A DNA stretch of 64,000 bases, taken from Rhea pennata (Eukaryota; Chordata; Aves; Rheiformes; Rheidae). The stretch lies in the NCBI RefSeq assembly GCF_028389875.1, contig NC_084687.1:6236157-6300156 (forward strand). The letters run 5' to 3'. Both the position numbers and the translations under genes were made by a program. The notes beneath the pieces were generated by a model. That model saw only the letters and a program-made list of their open reading frames with translations. It was not told the origin of the DNA and ran no database searches. Shown one piece after another: positions 59,801 to 64,000 of this stretch. The stretch's first letter is position 1. Every line of letters begins with the position of its first letter.

Positions 59801-62800
59801 CTCCTTCTCAAGCTGTACATGCCTCTGTATCATCTTACTCCTTTCAAGGAGAAGGGATACCTGATGATTAGGTCTCAGCCTACTGGAAAGGTCAGCACCT
59901 AAGAAATAGAAAGGACTGAGTTGCCTACTGGGAAAGACGGGTCTAAACCAGCTCCTCATACTATTTCTAAAAAAACAAGGCAAGAAGAATATATCACGAT
60001 GAAGGAAAAACTTGAAGAGTTCTTAAAATAGATGTGTTTTGAACAGCACACAAAAGATCACGTATATTCTTCTGTTAAGAAATTAAGAGTGAACACAATT
60101 TATTTGTCCACTGACTGCACTGAACTCAAGCTATTGCTCTTTAAGTTTGATCCAACACTGACATTTTGCATTCCTTAGAGTTGGACCAGCAAAGCGAGGG
60201 ATCTAATCCTTCAAAAAGCCAAGAGTCGTATTTCGAGCAGGTCCTCCACCTCCTCTTCACTAACACCTGTGCATGTGCAATTTCCGTCTTTGGAGGGTAG
60301 TAACAGATCAGTTTACTTTAACACACACAGATCACGCTGGCAGAAACTGTCCCTCTCAGGCCTTTGTATGTCCTTCCACCACCGTATTCCCTGAGCAGGT
60401 TGCTGCGGAAGATAAATAGCAGAGTTCCAAAGTGATTTAATGGCATTTCCAAAACCTTTCATGAGAAAAAGCTCTGCTTAGGGTAGGAATTTATTCTTTT
60501 ATTTTTTAAAAACTTCAATTCACTCCAGGTTTCATTTGTCCCTTTGTTTGACAGCTTTTTTCTCAAACAGGAAGGTTTTGCACTAAGTCCTCAAGATGCT
60601 CATGTTCTGGGTGCAGGCAGAGCTGCCAGAAATGCTGTTCCATAGCTGGCTTTCCTCCACAGGCAGCACAGTACGCAGCTCTCTGATCTGCAGGGCCCCG
60701 GAGAGCACAGCTGTGGATTGCAGGCTGAAATTTGTCTTACAGAATAGTGATCATGATGCATTAACTGATTAAGAAATTACAGTCAAGACACTAAAGCAGA
60801 ACTACCGTGTCACTAAAAGCCAGCACAGCAGCAGCCTGGTCTGCAAGGAGACAGCGGACGGCCACGTTCGTTACCAGCTGATGATGCTGGTTCTGGGCAG
60901 CTCCGTAATGCGGTCAGCTGCAGTAATCCGACCCGTGGGATGTACACGGGTCCCATGGCCAGGTCATCAGCCAGGAAAGATGGAAAAAGAGGCTCCTTGA
61001 AGAAGAAGAGGTGGAGAAAAGCCATTTGTAGGGTATTTTTTGGCTGTGCAGTCACCTAAACATGGCAAAGGGTCCATCTGATGCCGTGGGTTATATCAGC
61101 TCCACCGCTCTGAGTAAGGAGGGGACTGTTTTCAAGGGAGCATCAGTCTGAGCTCTCCTGAGCCCAGCTGAAGCCATCTGCTTTGCCTCCAAGACGCAAC
61201 CTTGTGTCAGTGCTCACAGCAGTAAGAGTATCGTCTTTGTGCACCGTGCAAGCCTTTTCTGGACTCTGCCTAGGTCCCAGTTTTACTTCTGTGGTAACTA
61301 GGATCTTTGTTGCTGTCATAAATCATCGAAGCTTCCTGAACTACATTGCTGAGGACTGGCAGGAACTGATGGATTAATAGCTTAAGTGGTCTTCAGAGTT
61401 CAACAGTGACTTTTAGAGGAGTGGGTGAGTTTCAGTTTTCCGACAGCAATAGCAAACCTGCTCCTCTGAAGATAACAGTTAAGAAAAAAGATTGATTCTG
61501 GCAGCAGCCAAAACACAAAGATCTACTTTGCAGGCTGTAGCTCTGACTTTTTTCCAGCAGTCTTGGACATCAGCTCTCTGCAGCTAGACTTTGGTGCTAA
61601 TGCATAGACCTTTTTGTGCAGATATGCAAATTGTATATAAGGATCAGAGAACCAAAGTCTAAAATTCAGGTGTATGATTTAGTTTGAGACTTCCTCCTTA
61701 ATATTCAGCGCATGAGAGCTCAGAAAAATCAGAGCTTACATAAGACATTAAAATTTTGGGCACACAAATAATAAATAACAAGTCACAAAGCAGAGACAGA
61801 CTCTTTCTGTTGGATTCTTACAGTGGGTTAATTTATACTGACCCCAATTCCATTCCTGAGGCTGTTGCACACAAGGATTTCTATTTCGGAAGTTGCAGGA
61901 AGTTAACCTACAAACTCAGGGCTGGGTGGGGACTCGGGGATTTATGATGGCAGCCACTCTGGTTTTTATTGTCTCAGGTGTGCGCAAAATGACGTGAGAT
62001 GTTGTGCTTCATGCGACACTGGCCTGAGTTAACCTGTAGCCCTATTTTCCATATGTAACCATGGTAACCTGAATTATCTTGCAGAGGTGCACATTAGCCC
62101 GGTGGTAATAACACCCTGTTTGTCACAACTGTACCTACAACCCCACCGCGGGGCATACTTTCTTAATATGCACATCCGCGTTGCTTGAAACTGCAGAAAA
62201 GGGAGATCATATTTGCAGGATTATCATTTCTAATATAAATCTAGCTGAGGCAGAGTGGGAGGTGGGGAGAAGGAAGAGGAAGAGTACGAATGCCAGAGCA
62301 GTTCATACACAATACTGGCTCTCAGCAATATGATTAGTTACTTGGCAACCAGCAAAAGGTGTGTCAGAGTAGATGGGACACAAATACACACACCAGCTCC
62401 TGCAACAGTTCAAGAACAGAGGAGAGGAAACCCACAATTAATACGGCTCACCTAATTTTGCCATGGAGCAGTTAAAAAGAAAAACGAAATCCCACTTGGA
62501 AACAGCCTCCCCTGAGTGCATTATAACCTGGGATCATTTCATTCCTTTGCTGCCCAGTTCTTTAAAATGTTCTTCAGGCAGCAGCATTTAGTATAGTAAT
62601 TGATGGAAAGAAAGTTACTTCTGCTGAGGTTCTGCCTATGGGGAACTTGCAGAGGGACGATGTCTGGGTACCGTGCTGAAAGCTGAGAACAAATGCTTTG
62701 ACCATTTGGCCTAGCTTAACAGCTTTCACTATTACCACTGCTCGGGCACTGTGGATCAGTTTGATCCTAACAGTTAGTATTCCTCAAAAGATCAAGGCCT

Positions 62801-64000
62801 TCAGATTTTGTAAAACTTAAATGATTAAAAAGGCTTTACAAAACCACTGTGTTGCTTAATAAGACCAAGGAGGAAAAAAAAAAAAAAAAGGAAACATGCA
62901 AATTTGCTGCACTTCTACACAAAGTTATCAGCCCTGATAAGTCAAAAAGCCAATTCAAAATCAGGGAGATCTAACATAAAGTCTAAATAAAGTCTAAATA
63001 AAGTCTTCATAAAGTCTAAAAACAAGATTAGAGGAAGAGATGCATATATCTTAAGTAATGAAAAAGATATGGATTCTAAAATTAGTCAAAATTAAGATTC
63101 TAACTTAGTAATATTAGAGGAAATGTAGTTTCTAAGCAGTAAATGACTGCTGAGCTGACAGACTTACACTGTAATTATGATAATCCTTGTTGCACTAAGA
63201 CGTCCAGACTTTAGTTCCAATTAGTTTCACATTGAGAGTTTCACCTCACACAAGAGAGTAAGCAAAGACATACATATATTCTTTTGTAAATGTACAAACA
63301 TGCTTTCCAGATTCATTCTGGTATTGCTCAGTAGTACTAAAGGGCTTGGTTTCATCTCTGAGGCAAAGAATTGCAGAGAAAAGCAAAGGTTGGTGAATGA
63401 GCTATCAAGAATTATCTACACATGAACAGAGTTGCCCAGGAGATGCAATGGGCACCCAGTGATAGGCTATTAACTTTCAAGGACTAGCAGCCAAAGAAAG
63501 CAAAGCGTGGGGAAACAGCGTGCTGGGAGCGAGAAACAAAAAAGCGAGATGTCAGCACATGGTGGCAATTCTGCTTCCCAGTGCAAAGCCAGAAAGAAAT
63601 TCTGCATGAATTGGGATGGAAAGAGAGGCTGTGATTCTCACAGCAACATATGCCTTAACCTTGCTGCTCCGTTTTGATCAGCTTTCCTGTGGTCCCCAAC
63701 CAACTATAAACCAGCAATAGAGCTTTTCTCCTTTTGAAAGTGCTGTCTTGTGTTACTACACACATCTGCATAATGTTTAGCTTTCAAAGAGGCAGATCTA
63801 TGGCAGTGTAGAAGGTCTCGAATATTTATAAATAGTTAAGGCATCTGTGAAATGGGAACTTGTGCAGGAAAGTGTCTTGGCATTTAAGACACCCCACTTA
63901 GATTCATCAATAGGCCTTGGGCAAGAAGAGGGAGGTGCTGAAGGGGGATAAGAGGGAAGCAGATTGGACATGACAGGTGAAAATAAGGCCATCAGGTGCA
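50870..64000. other. Gene-poor stretch, no supported coding gene
   Basis: ORFs up to 129 residues occur on both strands, but none shows domain motifs, paired splice sites or coding-like composition. Visible structure is limited. A 16-bp unit is repeated twice at 52391-52422. A stem of 11 bp (ATAAGTATTGG with CCAATACTTAT, 52505-52540) has a 14-nt loop. An 11-bp unit (AAAGTCTAAAT) is repeated about four times at 62976-63020. I looked for CD34, which follows this locus in human, and did not recognise any exon of it. Confidence 0.5.
62976..63020. repeat. Short tandem repeat of an 11-bp unit
   Basis: AAAGTCTAAAT is repeated in about four imperfect copies; the third reads AAAGTCTTCAT. Confidence 0.8.

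Noticed and set aside
50870..64000. CD34 exons expected downstream of this locus in human
   Set aside because: I did not recognise the conserved cytoplasmic end or a Ser/Thr-rich mucin exon on either strand. CD34 probably lies beyond the window.

Overview
This window is vertebrate nuclear DNA, most likely from a bird. The evidence is short introns, two copies of a CR1-family (chicken repeat 1) LINE 3' end ending TGATTCTGTGATTCT, and gene content matching the regulators-of-complement-activation (RCA) locus next to the miR-29b-2/miR-29c cluster. All introns fitted here use GT-AG, and the two exon models stay open and in frame across 37 and 11 exons.

Region 1 (1 to about 23,900, + strand) is the 3' part of a large complement receptor of CR1/CR2 type. 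It encodes 28 complete short consensus repeat (SCR, also CCP or sushi) domains plus the end of one more. A 14-residue linker exon, a juxtamembrane exon, a transmembrane exon and a tyrosine-rich cytoplasmic exon complete it. The SCRs fall into four repeating units, each starting with an SCR of the [11 protein letters not shown] type, like the long homologous repeats of mammalian CR1. Two neighbouring units share an almost identical stretch of about 1.46 kb, and three decayed or doubtful SCR exons lie in the introns. The 5' end of the gene is outside the window.

Region 2 (24,000 to about 37,510, + strand) is a complete CD46-like (membrane cofactor protein-like) gene. It has a CpG-island promoter, a signal peptide, six SCRs, a transmembrane segment and two mutually exclusive cytoplasmic tails made by including or skipping one exon, as in mammalian CD46. 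SCR5 and SCR6 have an unusual cysteine layout.

Region 3 (about 38,700 to 50,600, - strand) holds miR-29c and miR-29b-2, both transcribed leftward and convergent with the CD46-like gene. A CpG-rich block at about 48,950-50,620 is the likely promoter of their noncoding host transcript (MIR29B2CHG in human). Gene order and orientation match human 1q32.

Region 4 (about 50,700 to 64,000) shows no protein-coding gene I can support. It contains simple repeats and unremarkable AT-rich sequence.

The two SCR proteins are predicted type I membrane proteins that bind C3b/C4b fragments or act as cofactors for their cleavage. This function is inferred from family membership, not visible as a catalytic motif.
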